Shown here one piece after another: positions 7,568-15,486 of a stretch of 64,000 bases of DNA. The notes beneath the pieces were generated by a model. It saw only the letters and a list, made by a program, of their open reading frames with translations, searched no databases and was not told the DNA's origin. A program made the translations under genes and the position numbers. How positions within the stretch are numbered: position 1 is the first letter of the stretch; every line of letters starts with the position of its first letter. The stretch spans positions 1-64,000 of the forward strand of contig CAZQCG010000019.1 in assembly GCA_964592425.1 (NCBI GenBank). Direction: 5' to 3'. The DNA is from Viridilinea sp964592425. GTDB taxonomy: Bacteria > Chloroflexota > Chloroflexia > Chloroflexales > Chloroflexaceae.

Positions 7568-9961
7568 ATGTTCCACCTCCGCCCACGCTGGCAGAAAGTG
7601 CTGCGCGACCTGGGGCAAAACCGCACGCGCACGATGCTTGTCGTTCTCTCAATTGCCGTAGGCGTCTTTGTCTTCGGTACGATCCTGGCGACACGGGTGA
7701 TTATCGCCCGAGAATTGCATACCACCTATCTGGCGATCAACCCGGCCAGTGCGATCATCACCACAGAGCCTTTCGATGAGCTTCTGATCGAAGCCGTTCG
7801 CCGTATGCCTGAGGTGGCCCAGGCCGACGGGCAGCGCAGGGTGATGGCGCGCATCCAGACCGGCCCTGAGCGCTGGCAGGAGACTGCGCTCTATGTGCTG
7901 CCCGATGACGGGGTGAGAGAAGTAAATATGATCCGCCCGCAGACAGGGGCCTGGCCAGTACCAAACCAGGCGCTGTTGATCGAGCGCGCTTCGCTGATCA
8001 AGACGAACGCCCATATGGGCGATCTGATCACTGTGGCCCTATCCAGTGAGCATACACGCACGCTGCCAATTGCTGGCCTGACCCACGATCTGAGTGTGCC
8101 GCCAGCGGCTGTGGCTGGCCAGGCCTTCGGCTACCTCACCTTTGAGACCCTGGAATGGCTGGGTGGACCCCGCGGCTACAACCAGCTCATCTTTGTGGTC
8201 AATGGCGACCGCACTGACGAAGCACATATCCGGGCAGTGGCCAGCAAGGTTGAGCAACTGATCCTCCGTAGTGGACGTGAGATCATCACCACTGAAGTGC
8301 CAACACCGTTGCAGCACCCCCTTGAGATGATCCTGCCAACCATTCTCACCCTGATGACAATGATCGGCTCGCTGGCACTGATCATCAGCACCTTTCTGAT
8401 CATCAATACGATCGGCTCGATCCTGACCCAACAGACGCGCCAGATTGGCGTGATGAAGGCGATTGGGGCCCGCTCAACACAGATCGCCGGGCTCTACTTT
8501 GTTATGGCAAGTGGCTTCGGCCTGCTGGCCCTGCTGCTGGCGGTGCCGCTCAGTGCGTTCGGCACCCGCCTGATGGTAATCTTCTTGTCGAGCCAATTCA
8601 ATGTGGATGTCTCCGATTTCCGCCTGCCGCCAGCAGTTCTACTGACCCAGGCCGTCGCCGCGTTGCTGGTGCCAATCGTTGCGGCAGCCGCCCCGATCAC
8701 CAGTGTGGCGCGTAAACCGACCCAGCAGGCCCTGGCCGGCGATACCAGCGCCCCTGTGCGCCCAACCCTGATCGATCTGCTGATCAATTGGGTGCGCGGG
8801 CTAAGCCGGCCCACACGTCTGGCCCTACGTAATACCTTCCGCCGACGCGGGCGGCTGATGCGTACGATAATAGCCCTCTCGCTTGGCGGGGCCGTCTTCG
8901 TCTCGGCGATGACCCTGCGCACCTCGCTCTTCACGACCCTCGATGCCAGCATCGCCTCGCAACGCTACGATATTGAGGTGCAGCTGAGCCGGCTCTACCG
9001 GGCAGCCGAGGTGATGCCAACAGTGCTGGAGGTGCCTGAGGTGATCAGTGTCGAGGCGTTGCTGCGCGATACAGCCTTTCCTGTCGATCAGGACGGCGTG
9101 ATGGGCGAGTCGATCCAACTGCGAGCCATGCCAGCCAGCACGGTGATGTTTGCTCCGCGTATGGCGGAGGGGCGCTGGCTGCTGCCTGGCGATGCCCAGG
9201 CGATCGTGCTGAGTACCAACTTCAAGCTCAAAGAGCCCAGCCTGGCTGTGGGCGATGAACTGCTGCTCCAGATCGACAGCACCGAACAAGCCTGGCGCAT
9301 CGTCGGCTTTATCGATGAACTGATGCCGCCGGTCAACCCGGCCCAGGGCTATATCACCATCGAAGGCTACAACACGCTTAGCGGCGGGTCCGGGCGTAGC
9401 GACACCCTGCGCATCGCCACGACCGGCCACGACCCGGCCAGCCACCGGGTAGCGAGTGCGACCCTTGAGCAGAAACTCGCAGAGGATGGCTTCGATGTGC
9501 GGATCATTCGCAGCCGCTCGGAGGATCGTGCCATTCTCGCCGAACGCTTCGACGTGATGAGCGCCGTGCTCTCAATCCTATCGGTGCTGATCGGCCTGGT
9601 CGGCGGCCTGGGCCTGGCTGGCACGATGAGCATCAACGTGCTTGAACGCACGCGTGAGATCGGCATTATGCGAGCAATTGGCGCTTCGGATGGGGCCATC
9701 CGCCAGATCATTATGAGTGAGGGTCTGGTGATCGCCACCCTGGCCTGGCTGACCGGGACGTTGCTCTCGCTACCAATGAGCTATGCCATGTGTTATGTGA
9801 TCGGCATCGGGCTGCTTAACGCGCCCTTGATCTGGACCTATGCCCTGCCCGCAGTCGGGCTCTGGCTGGTACTGGTTCTGCTGATTGCCCTGCTGGCCAG
9901 CCTCTTGCCCGCCCGATCAGCCGTGCGCCTGACGGTACGCGAGGTGCTGGCCTACGAATAG
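7568..9961 (+). CDS. ABC transporter permease, FtsX/MacB type with two FtsX modules
   Basis: A 797-residue integral membrane protein. An N-terminal helix (about 20-45) leads into a large periplasmic-type loop, three helices with the FtsX signature (QTRQIGVMKAIGA near 290-300), a second N-terminal-like helix near 435, a second loop, and a final FtsX triplet (ERTREIGIMRAIGAS near 690). This duplicated arrangement is that of the lipoprotein-release and efflux-associated permeases, which need a separate LolD/MacB-type ATPase. No such ATPase is encoded next to it in this window. A TATACT box lies at 7524-7529. A GNAT gene follows after 7 bp and may be cotranscribed. Substrate unknown. Confidence 0.85.
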   Translation: MFHLRPRWQKVLRDLGQNRTRTMLVVLSIAVGVFVFGTILATRVIIARELHTTYLAINPASAIITTEPFDELLIEAVRRMPEVAQADGQRRVMARIQTGPERWQETALYVLPDDGVREVNMIRPQTGAWPVPNQALLIERASLIKTNAHMGDLITVALSSEHTRTLPIAGLTHDLSVPPAAVAGQAFGYLTFETLEWLGGPRGYNQLIFVVNGDRTDEAHIRAVASKVEQLILRSGREIITTEVPTPLQHPLEMILPTILTLMTMIGSLALIISTFLIINTIGSILTQQTRQIGVMKAIGARSTQIAGLYFVMASGFGLLALLLAVPLSAFGTRLMVIFLSSQFNVDVSDFRLPPAVLLTQAVAALLVPIVAAAAPITSVARKPTQQALAGDTSAPVRPTLIDLLINWVRGLSRPTRLALRNTFRRRGRLMRTIIALSLGGAVFVSAMTLRTSLFTTLDASIASQRYDIEVQLSRLYRAAEVMPTVLEVPEVISVEALLRDTAFPVDQDGVMGESIQLRAMPASTVMFAPRMAEGRWLLPGDAQAIVLSTNFKLKEPSLAVGDELLLQIDSTEQAWRIVGFIDELMPPVNPAQGYITIEGYNTLSGGSGRSDTLRIATTGHDPASHRVASATLEQKLAEDGFDVRIIRSRSEDRAILAERFDVMSAVLSILSVLIGLVGGLGLAGTMSINVLERTREIGIMRAIGASDGAIRQIIMSEGLVIATLAWLTGTLLSLPMSYAMCYVIGIGLLNAPLIWTYALPAVGLWLVLVLLIALLASLLPARSAVRLTVREVLAYE

Positions 9962-9968
9962 GGACCCT

Positions 9969-10520
9969 ATGTTGCGCGAAGTGACCACCTTCTACCTTGA
10001 GCAGACCGCAGCCAGTGAACTACGCCCCGCATCACCCGCAGTTCCACCGCTGCGGGTGATCCGCGCTGAGGAGCCCAGCCCCCCGTTCAACCGTTTTCTT
10101 TATACGGCGGTAGGTGGCGACTGGTACTGGATCGACCGGCTGAGTTGGAGCTATGCGCACTGGCATGCTTACCTGGATCGGCCTGAACTGACGACCTGGG
10201 TTGGTTATGTCCGCGGCACGCCGGCAGGTTATTTTGAACTGGAGCAGCAAGACGAAGCGGTTGAGATCGCCTACTTCGGCCTCCTGCCGCAGTTTATCGG
10301 GCGTGGCCTGGGGGGGGCCTTGCTCAGTGCAGCACTCAGACACAGCTGGGAACTGCACCCCCGACGGGTCTGGGTACATACCTGTACGCTCGATGGCCCG
10401 GCGGCCCTGGCGAACTACCAGGCACGCGGAATGCGGCTCTATCACCAGGAGACGGCCCTGGTCGAAGTGGCAGAGCAACCGCCCGGTCTATGGCCAGGGG
10501 CCAGGCCACAAGAAGCCTGA
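9969..10520 (+). CDS. GNAT-family N-acetyltransferase
   Basis: 183 residues. The acetyl-CoA-binding motif A is visible near 103-125 (LLPQFIGRGLGGALLSAAL, with the R/Q-x-x-G-x-G/A pattern), preceded by a beta-strand pair (AGYFELEQQDEAVEIAYF) and followed by a motif B-like NYQARGM. It transfers an acetyl group from acetyl-CoA to an unidentified amine. Only 7 bp separate it from the permease gene upstream, so an operon is likely. Confidence 0.82.
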   Translation: MLREVTTFYLEQTAASELRPASPAVPPLRVIRAEEPSPPFNRFLYTAVGGDWYWIDRLSWSYAHWHAYLDRPELTTWVGYVRGTPAGYFELEQQDEAVEIAYFGLLPQFIGRGLGGALLSAALRHSWELHPRRVWVHTCTLDGPAALANYQARGMRLYHQETALVEVAEQPPGLWPGARPQEA

Positions 10521-10579
10521 AACCTGATCCAAGCATCCCCAGATGCATTGATGATGAGACGACACCACTGGTGCGGCCG

Positions 10580-10724
10580 CAGGGCTGATGCAAAGTCCGA
10601 ACGAGAACGCGGATCGCGCTGATCTGACGGATTGACGCGGAGCTTTTTGCGGCAGCGCAGCGCGAATCTGTTCCATCTGCGGTATCCGCGTGCGATTGCC
10701 TGAGGCGACTTTGCATCAGCCCTG
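10580..10724 (+). mobile_element. 145-bp MITE-like element, copy 1
   Basis: Terminal inverted repeats of 18 bp, CAGGGCTGATGCAAAGTC, with only the base after them differing between ends. The flanks carry a 10-bp near-direct repeat, GGTGCGGCCG at 10570-10579 and GGTGCGGCAG at 10725-10734, which looks like a target duplication with one change. The sequence is identical over all 145 bp to the reverse complement of 33899-34043. No transposase is encoded. It sits in the 291-bp gap between the GNAT gene and the parB-like gene, ending 19 bp before the latter's -35 box. Confidence 0.88.
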
Positions 10725-10742
10725 GGTGCGGCAGGAGCGCAG

Positions 10743-10771
10743 TTGCTCAGAGCGGTGGCTTCTGGTATACT
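10743..10771 (+). promoter_or_regulatory. Candidate promoter of the ParB-like gene
   Basis: TTGCTC (10743-10748) and TATACT (10766-10771) are separated by 17 bp. The gene starts 40 bp later. The MITE copy ends just upstream and may have displaced older upstream control sites. Confidence 0.6.
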
Positions 10772-10811
10772 CTGGCGCGGCACAAATGTTTGCCTATGGA
10801 CGGAGTAGCGT

Positions 10812-11888
10812 ATGCAATTGCTCTATCTCGACCCGCGCCAGCTTGAGGCGGACCCGGAAGGGCTTCGGGAAGACCCGGGCGATGTGGCGGGCCTGGCGGC
10901 GACAATTGCCGAGCGCGGCCTGCTGCAACCCCTCGGCGTGATCGCCCTTGGTAGCGGGCGTTACCGTGTAGTCTACGGCGGGCGCCGCCGCGCCGCCGCC
11001 GAACAGCTTGGGCTTGAGCGCGTACCGTGTATTGTGCTTGACAGTGATGACCCCGATCTGTTGCTGCGCCAGCTGATCGAAAATGTGCAGCGCCAGGATC
11101 TGAATGATCTTGAGCAGGCCCGCGCCTACGCCCGCCTACGGGCACAGGTGATCGCAGAGCACGGCAAGCAGCCAGAGCATGAGCTTGACGAAGCAGTGGG
11201 TCAGGCGGTCGGAATGAGTGGGCGCACTGTACGGCGTTACCTGGGCCTGCTTGAACTAGCTGAAGAGGTGCAGCAACTCCTGCGCCGAGGCGAGCTTAAT
11301 GTGACCCAGGCCCAGCACCTGCGGCGAGTTGCCAACCCACGCACCCAGGCCGAGCTGGCCCACTTCGCCGCCGACGAGGGTATGTCGGCCGCTGAACTGA
11401 GCCGCCTGGTGGCCTACTTTGCGGCCAATCCCAACCTGAGCCTCGAGACGGCCCTGCAAGCGCTGGAGGCCGGCGAACAACTGCGCACCACACCTGGCAG
11501 CCCTGACCGGCTTGAGGCAGGTGGGCCGCTTGGACGTACCGCCGTCGGCACTGGCGCAGACGGACAGGGGGACGCCAACCTGTGGGACGACGATGAGCAG
11601 CAGCCACCTGCCGACGACAGCCAGTATCTCCGGGTCGAAGACGAGACCCTGGAGAACCAGCCCAAAAACAAGGCGCGCGTCTTCCGTCTGCGCTCACTTG
11701 ACCAGATGGTCGATGAGACCGACCGGCTTGCACGGGCCTACGCCGAGGGCGATCTGGTCAAGTGGGTCGAGCACGACGAAGGGGCACCATTCAAGCTACG
11801 CCTGCTGCTCAAGCAACTCGAGAGCCTGGCGCGGGGCCTGCGTGAAGTGGCTCGTCAGAACGGCTGGGAGGCCGACGACGATAAATAG
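10812..11888 (+). CDS. ParB/RepB/Spo0J-family DNA-binding protein (solitary)
   Basis: 358 residues. The N-terminal ParB/sulfiredoxin-like nucleotide-binding fold is seen in GLLQPLGV (36-43), VYGGRRRAAAE (54-64, replacing the usual GERRxRA) and LIENVQRQDLNDLEQARAY (89-107). A KorB-type helix-turn-helix follows (VGQAVGMSGRTVRRYLGLLELA, about 131-152), then NVTQAQHLR. The C-terminal third is an acidic linker and a helical segment unlike the standard chromosomal ParB dimerisation domain. No ParA gene or parS-like palindrome is adjacent. Known relatives load on DNA as CTP-dependent clamps or act as nucleoid-occlusion-type regulators; which applies here is not shown. Confidence 0.82.
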   Translation: MQLLYLDPRQLEADPEGLREDPGDVAGLAATIAERGLLQPLGVIALGSGRYRVVYGGRRRAAAEQLGLERVPCIVLDSDDPDLLLRQLIENVQRQDLNDLEQARAYARLRAQVIAEHGKQPEHELDEAVGQAVGMSGRTVRRYLGLLELAEEVQQLLRRGELNVTQAQHLRRVANPRTQAELAHFAADEGMSAAELSRLVAYFAANPNLSLETALQALEAGEQLRTTPGSPDRLEAGGPLGRTAVGTGADGQGDANLWDDDEQQPPADDSQYLRVEDETLENQPKNKARVFRLRSLDQMVDETDRLARAYAEGDLVKWVEHDEGAPFKLRLLLKQLESLARGLREVARQNGWEADDDK

Positions 11889-11909
11889 AATAAAGATCAG
11901 GAAATAGAT

Positions 11910-12188
11910 CTACTTACAACCCTGGAAGAGATCGATCAACTCGGCAATGGTGCGCTCGCGGGATTGATCATCCGTATCGAGACAACCCGCTGCATAACAC
12001 TGAAGCGCCACACTACTCACACTGGTGAGGGCCGACTTGATCGCGGCGACCTGCATGATGATCTCGCGACAATCACGGCCATCCTCAACCATGCGCTGCA
12101 CGCCGCGCACCTGACCCTCGATCCGCCGGAGCCGCAGGAGCACATCTTCGCGGCGCTGAGGGCCAATCGGATGTACGTGATCAGCCAT
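11910..12188 (-). CDS. CsoR/FrmR/CstR-family regulator lacking the copper-ligand His
   Basis: A 92-residue all-helical repressor of the DUF156 family (RLRRIEGQVRGVQRMVEDGRD signature at 19-39). The two sensor cysteines are C40 and C69, with the 29-residue spacing of CsoR C36/C65 and CstR C31/C60. The position of the CsoR copper ligand His61 is Y65 here, next to an extra C64; C91 is also present. This fits a thiol or persulfide sensor (CstR-like) better than a Cu(I) sensor, but that is inference. Start 12188 gives the standard family N-terminus; the ATG at 12245 is possible. It follows trxA on the same strand, and a CsoR-type operator overlaps the trxA promoter, so feedback control is likely. 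Confidence 0.85.
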   Translation of the reverse strand: MADHVHPIGPQRREDVLLRLRRIEGQVRGVQRMVEDGRDCREIIMQVAAIKSALTSVSSVALQCYAAGCLDTDDQSRERTIAELIDLFQGCK

Positions 12189-12276
12189 AACGATCTTTCT
12201 GCCTGCTGCGTGGACAGCTTCTCCCAGGACCACGCAGCAGATCATGGCAAGCGACTCATCGTGAGGGCTGGCGCAA

Positions 12277-12600
12277 TTAGATCACCTGGTCGAAGGCATC
12301 GCGGTACTGCGCCTCGGGGCGCGAACCGACCATCCGCGAGACCTCTTTGCCATTCTTGAAGATCACCAGGGTCGGGATGCCCTGAATACCAAGCCGGCTG
12401 GCATGCACGACATTCTCGTCGGTGTTGACTTTGGCAATCGTCAGGCGGCCATCATACTCACCAGCCAGCTTTTCGAGGATCGGGGCGATCGCACGGCAGG
12501 GGCCGCACCAGGGTGCCCAGAAATCGACAACTACGGGATGACTAGCCTTCAATACCTGCTGGTCAAAATCAGCATCAGTGACAGCGATTGGTGAACCCAT
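12277..12600 (-). CDS. trxA: Thioredoxin
   Basis: A 107-residue cytosolic dithiol reductant of normal length with active site WCGPC (C32, C35), buried Asp in VVVDFWAPWCGPC, the cis-Pro in GIPTLVIF and the C-terminal helix. It reduces protein disulfides and feeds reductases. Two adjacent ATGs occur at 12603 and 12600. AGGAGG is 3 bases from the first and 6 from the second, favouring 12600. First gene of a two-gene unit with the CsoR-family regulator, 88 bp downstream, and driven by a strong promoter overlapped by a palindromic operator. Confidence 0.96.
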   Translation of the reverse strand: MGSPIAVTDADFDQQVLKASHPVVVDFWAPWCGPCRAIAPILEKLAGEYDGRLTIAKVNTDENVVHASRLGIQGIPTLVIFKNGKEVSRMVGSRPEAQYRDAFDQVI

Positions 12601-12676
12601 CATCTACCTCCTCATCATATATCTTGGATCGCGCTGTAGCACACAGGCCTAACAGCCGTTGGATCAGCCGAGGGAG

Positions 12677-12691
12677 TACCCCCCAGGGGTA
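12677..12691 (-). promoter_or_regulatory. CsoR/RcnR-type operator overlapping the trxA start site
   Basis: TACCCCCCAGGGGTA is a near-perfect palindrome with the TA-C-tract-G-tract-TA layout typical of CsoR-family operators. It begins at the -10 box and covers the predicted transcription start of trxA, where a bound tetramer would block initiation. The cognate regulator is probably the CsoR-family gene in the same operon. Confidence 0.72.
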
Positions 12692-12720
12692 TATTATCAC
12701 CCTGCGGGGGCTTTTGTCAA
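12691..12720 (-). promoter_or_regulatory. trxA promoter
   Basis: On the minus strand a perfect TTGACA (12715-12720) and TAATAT (12691-12696) are 18 bp apart. The predicted start is near 12684, giving an 80-nt leader to trxA. Confidence 0.82.
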
Positions 12721-12737
12721 GCAGAGGTAGCGGCGCG

Positions 12738-12766
12738 TTGCAGAGAGTGGGGAATGGCGGTACAAT
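12738..12766 (+). promoter_or_regulatory. Candidate promoter of the glgC operon
   Basis: TTGCAG (12738-12743) and TACAAT (12761-12766) are 17 bp apart. It is back to back with the trxA promoter. It would give a leader of about 170 nt before glgC; this leader holds a small in-frame reading frame (ATG 12789 to TAG 12938) of 49 codons that ends just before the glgC start, with no evidence that it is translated. Confidence 0.6.
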
Positions 12767-12942
12767 CACACTTACCGAGACTCATGCCATGCCCTCCCCC
12801 CCTGATACTCCGTCCGAGCTCCTTGAGCAGGTCTGGGCGAGACGCGGAGCTGGTGTCGCCCACTGCGAGCCTCGCATCCGACCCGTCCGACCCAGGTCAG
12901 ACGGAGAACTAGAGCCCTTGCCCAACCCGGAGAGGTAGAAAA

Positions 12943-14196
12943 ATGCGCGTCGTTGCGATGATCCTGGCCGGTGGCGAAGGCAGCCGGCTAAGCGTGCTCT
13001 CCGAGAAGCGTGCCAAACCGTCGGTACCCTTCGCAGGGAAGTATCGCATTATCGATTTCCCGCTCTCTAACTGTGTCAATTCAGGCATTTTTGATGTGGC
13101 CGTCCTCACCCAGTACCGGCCCCATTCGTTGAACGATCACGTCGGCATCGGGAAACCGTGGGATCTTGACCGCTCACGGGGCGGAATTCGCCTGTTGCAG
13201 CCCTACCAGGGCCGTAACGACCAGAGTTGGTACAAGGGCACCTCGGACGCGATCTACCAGAACCTCTCCTTCATTACCGAACGCCGCGCCGACCATGTGC
13301 TCATCCTCTCCGGCGACCATATCTATAAGATGGACTACAACGCGCTGATCGAGGTTCATCGCCGGAACCATGCCGACCTGACCGTGGGGGTGATGGAGGT
13401 ACCGCTGGAGGAGACCGACCGCTTCGGGATCATGTCGGTCGATGAGCAGGATCGCGTGGTGGAGTTCACCGAGAAGCCCAAAGCCCGCGATAAGGGCAAC
13501 CTGGCCTCGATGGGCATCTATGTCTTTAAGACCGAGGCCCTGCTGAGCCGCCTGGCCGAGGGCAACTCCGACCGCCCGCGCATCGACTTCGGCAAGAATG
13601 TCATCCCGGCGATGGTGGCCGAAGATCGTGTCTTTGCTTTTCGTTTTATGGGCTATTGGGTTGATGTGGGGACGATCCAGTCCTACTGGGAAACGAGTAT
13701 GCAACTGCTCGACCCCAACCTCGACTTCGATCTCTACGACCGTGAGTGGCTCATCCGCACTCGCAGCGAAGAGCGCCCGGCAGCCAAGATCGGCCCGCAG
13801 GCCAATGTTACGCGGGCGATCATGTGTAACGGCTGCATTATCCGCGGCACTGTCGAGCACTCAGTGCTCGCACCGGGCGTCTATGTCTCACCCGGCGCCA
13901 TTGTGCGCGACAGTGTGATCATGAATGACACCTGGATCGGCCCGGGGGCCGTGCTCGACCGGGTGATCGTCGATAAGCAGGTCGTGGTTGGCCCAGGTGC
14001 CCGCCTCGGCTTCGGTGATGATCTGAGCGTCCCTAACCGGGCTGAGCCTGATAAGATCAATACCGGTATTACGGTGATCGGCAAAGGTGCCCATATTCCC
14101 GCCGGGATCAGTATCGGGCGGAATGTGGTGATCAATGCCGACCGTGACGAGGGTGATTTCCCCGGTGGCGATGTCGCCTCGGGTGAGACAATCTGA
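12943..14196 (+). CDS. glgC: Glucose-1-phosphate adenylyltransferase (catalytic subunit)
   Basis: 417 residues, usual length. It forms ADP-glucose from ATP and glucose-1-phosphate for glycogen synthesis. The nucleotidyltransferase signature GGEGSRL (10-16) and AKP lysine (K25) are intact, as are SGDHIYKMDY with the metal-binding Asp, and the FTEKPK sugar-phosphate lysine near residue 185. A left-handed beta-helix follows (GCIIRGTVEHSVLAPGVYV onward). GGAGAGG precedes the ATG. A diverged paralogue starts 22 bp after its stop, so the two are probably cotranscribed and co-assembled. Confidence 0.96.
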   Translation: MRVVAMILAGGEGSRLSVLSEKRAKPSVPFAGKYRIIDFPLSNCVNSGIFDVAVLTQYRPHSLNDHVGIGKPWDLDRSRGGIRLLQPYQGRNDQSWYKGTSDAIYQNLSFITERRADHVLILSGDHIYKMDYNALIEVHRRNHADLTVGVMEVPLEETDRFGIMSVDEQDRVVEFTEKPKARDKGNLASMGIYVFKTEALLSRLAEGNSDRPRIDFGKNVIPAMVAEDRVFAFRFMGYWVDVGTIQSYWETSMQLLDPNLDFDLYDREWLIRTRSEERPAAKIGPQANVTRAIMCNGCIIRGTVEHSVLAPGVYVSPGAIVRDSVIMNDTWIGPGAVLDRVIVDKQVVVGPGARLGFGDDLSVPNRAEPDKINTGITVIGKGAHIPAGISIGRNVVINADRDEGDFPGGDVASGETI

Positions 14197-14218
14197 GACA
14201 AGGTTCGTGTGAAAGCCT

Positions 14219-15460
14219 ATGCAGCGCACACTGGCTCTTATTCTCGCCGGCGGCGACTCACCTGCCCTGAGCGTGCTCACGGCCGAGCGCACCGAAGCCG
14301 CGGTGGCCTTTGCCGGGAAGTATCGCATCATTGATTTTACGCTCTCGAACTGTGTCAACTCGGGCATCTACAACGTCGGGGTACTGACCCAGTACCGCCC
14401 GCGCTCGCTGCATGCCCATCTCGGCGTCGGGCGCTCCTGGGATCTCGACCGTGCTCAGGGCGGTCTGCGCGTGCTGCATCCTTCGCCTTCGCCCGATGGC
14501 GCAGGCTGGCAGCGCGGCACTGCCGATGCGGTACGCTATAACCTCGACCTGATCGAGGATCAGCCGATCGATGCCGTGCTTATGCTTGCTGGTGATCATG
14601 TCTACAAGATGGACTACGGGCCACTCTTGCAGCTGCATGCCGAGCGCGCTGCTGACATCACGATGGCCGTGCGCAGTGTTAGCCCTCACGATGCCCGCCG
14701 CTATGGCATCGTCAGTGTCGGCGGCGATGGACGGGTTGATCGCTTTGAGGAGAAACCCCGCCGGGCCACCTCCAACCTGGCCTCAATGGGCATCTATGTC
14801 TTTCGTAAGCAATTCCTGATAGATCTGCTCCACGGCAGCAATGAGCCCGATTTCGGGCGCCACATCCTGCCGCGCACCATCCCCCAGTCCAACGCCTACG
14901 CCTACAATTTTCAGGGCTACTGGGCCGACGTGGGCACGGTGCAGGCCTACTATGAGGCCAATATGGCCCTGCTGGCCGAATCACCGGCCCTCGATCTCTA
15001 TGATCCCGAATGGGTCATCCATACGACCAGCGCCGACCGGCCTGGGGTGGATGTTGGGGCCACGGCGCGCATCGAGAACAGCATGCTCAGTGATGGCTGC
15101 CGCGTCTTTGGCACCGTCGCCCGCTCGATCCTCTCGCCCGGGGTCTATGTCGCGCCGGGCGCAGTCGTGCGCGACGCGGTGATCCTTGGCGATGCCTGGA
15201 TCGGCCCCGAGGCAGTGGTTGACCGCTGTATCGTGGATGAGGAGGCAGTGATTGGTGCCGGGGCGGTGGTCGGCGAGGGCGAGTCGACGACACCAAACCA
15301 GGCCGCCCCTGAGCGACTCAATACCGGCCTGACCCTGGTAGGCAGCCATGCCCGTATTCCTGAGGGTATTGTAATCGGGCGTAATGTGGCCATCCGTCCG
15401 CGTACCGTCGAGCGCGCCTTTGCGAAAAGCCGTGCGGTACCCTGCGGGGCAACGATCTGA
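14219..15460 (+). CDS. GlgC paralogue with degenerate active-site loop (GlgD-like subunit)
   Basis: 413 residues, clearly homologous along its length to the glgC upstream. The catalytic P-loop GGEGSRL has become GGDSPAL (11-17) and the AKP lysine is Glu (E26 in RTEAAV). The GDHVYKMDY aspartate and FEEKP lysine remain, as does the beta-helix. Loss of the loop Arg and Lys predicts weak or no catalysis. In Firmicutes, GlgD-type subunits lose similar residues and act as regulatory partners of GlgC. I infer the same role here; sequence alone does not prove it. Confidence 0.88.
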   Translation: MQRTLALILAGGDSPALSVLTAERTEAAVAFAGKYRIIDFTLSNCVNSGIYNVGVLTQYRPRSLHAHLGVGRSWDLDRAQGGLRVLHPSPSPDGAGWQRGTADAVRYNLDLIEDQPIDAVLMLAGDHVYKMDYGPLLQLHAERAADITMAVRSVSPHDARRYGIVSVGGDGRVDRFEEKPRRATSNLASMGIYVFRKQFLIDLLHGSNEPDFGRHILPRTIPQSNAYAYNFQGYWADVGTVQAYYEANMALLAESPALDLYDPEWVIHTTSADRPGVDVGATARIENSMLSDGCRVFGTVARSILSPGVYVAPGAVVRDAVILGDAWIGPEAVVDRCIVDEEAVIGAGAVVGEGESTTPNQAAPERLNTGLTLVGSHARIPEGIVIGRNVAIRPRTVERAFAKSRAVPCGATI

Positions 15461-15486
15461 GCCCCAGGCCACCGCAGCTTCCTGAG

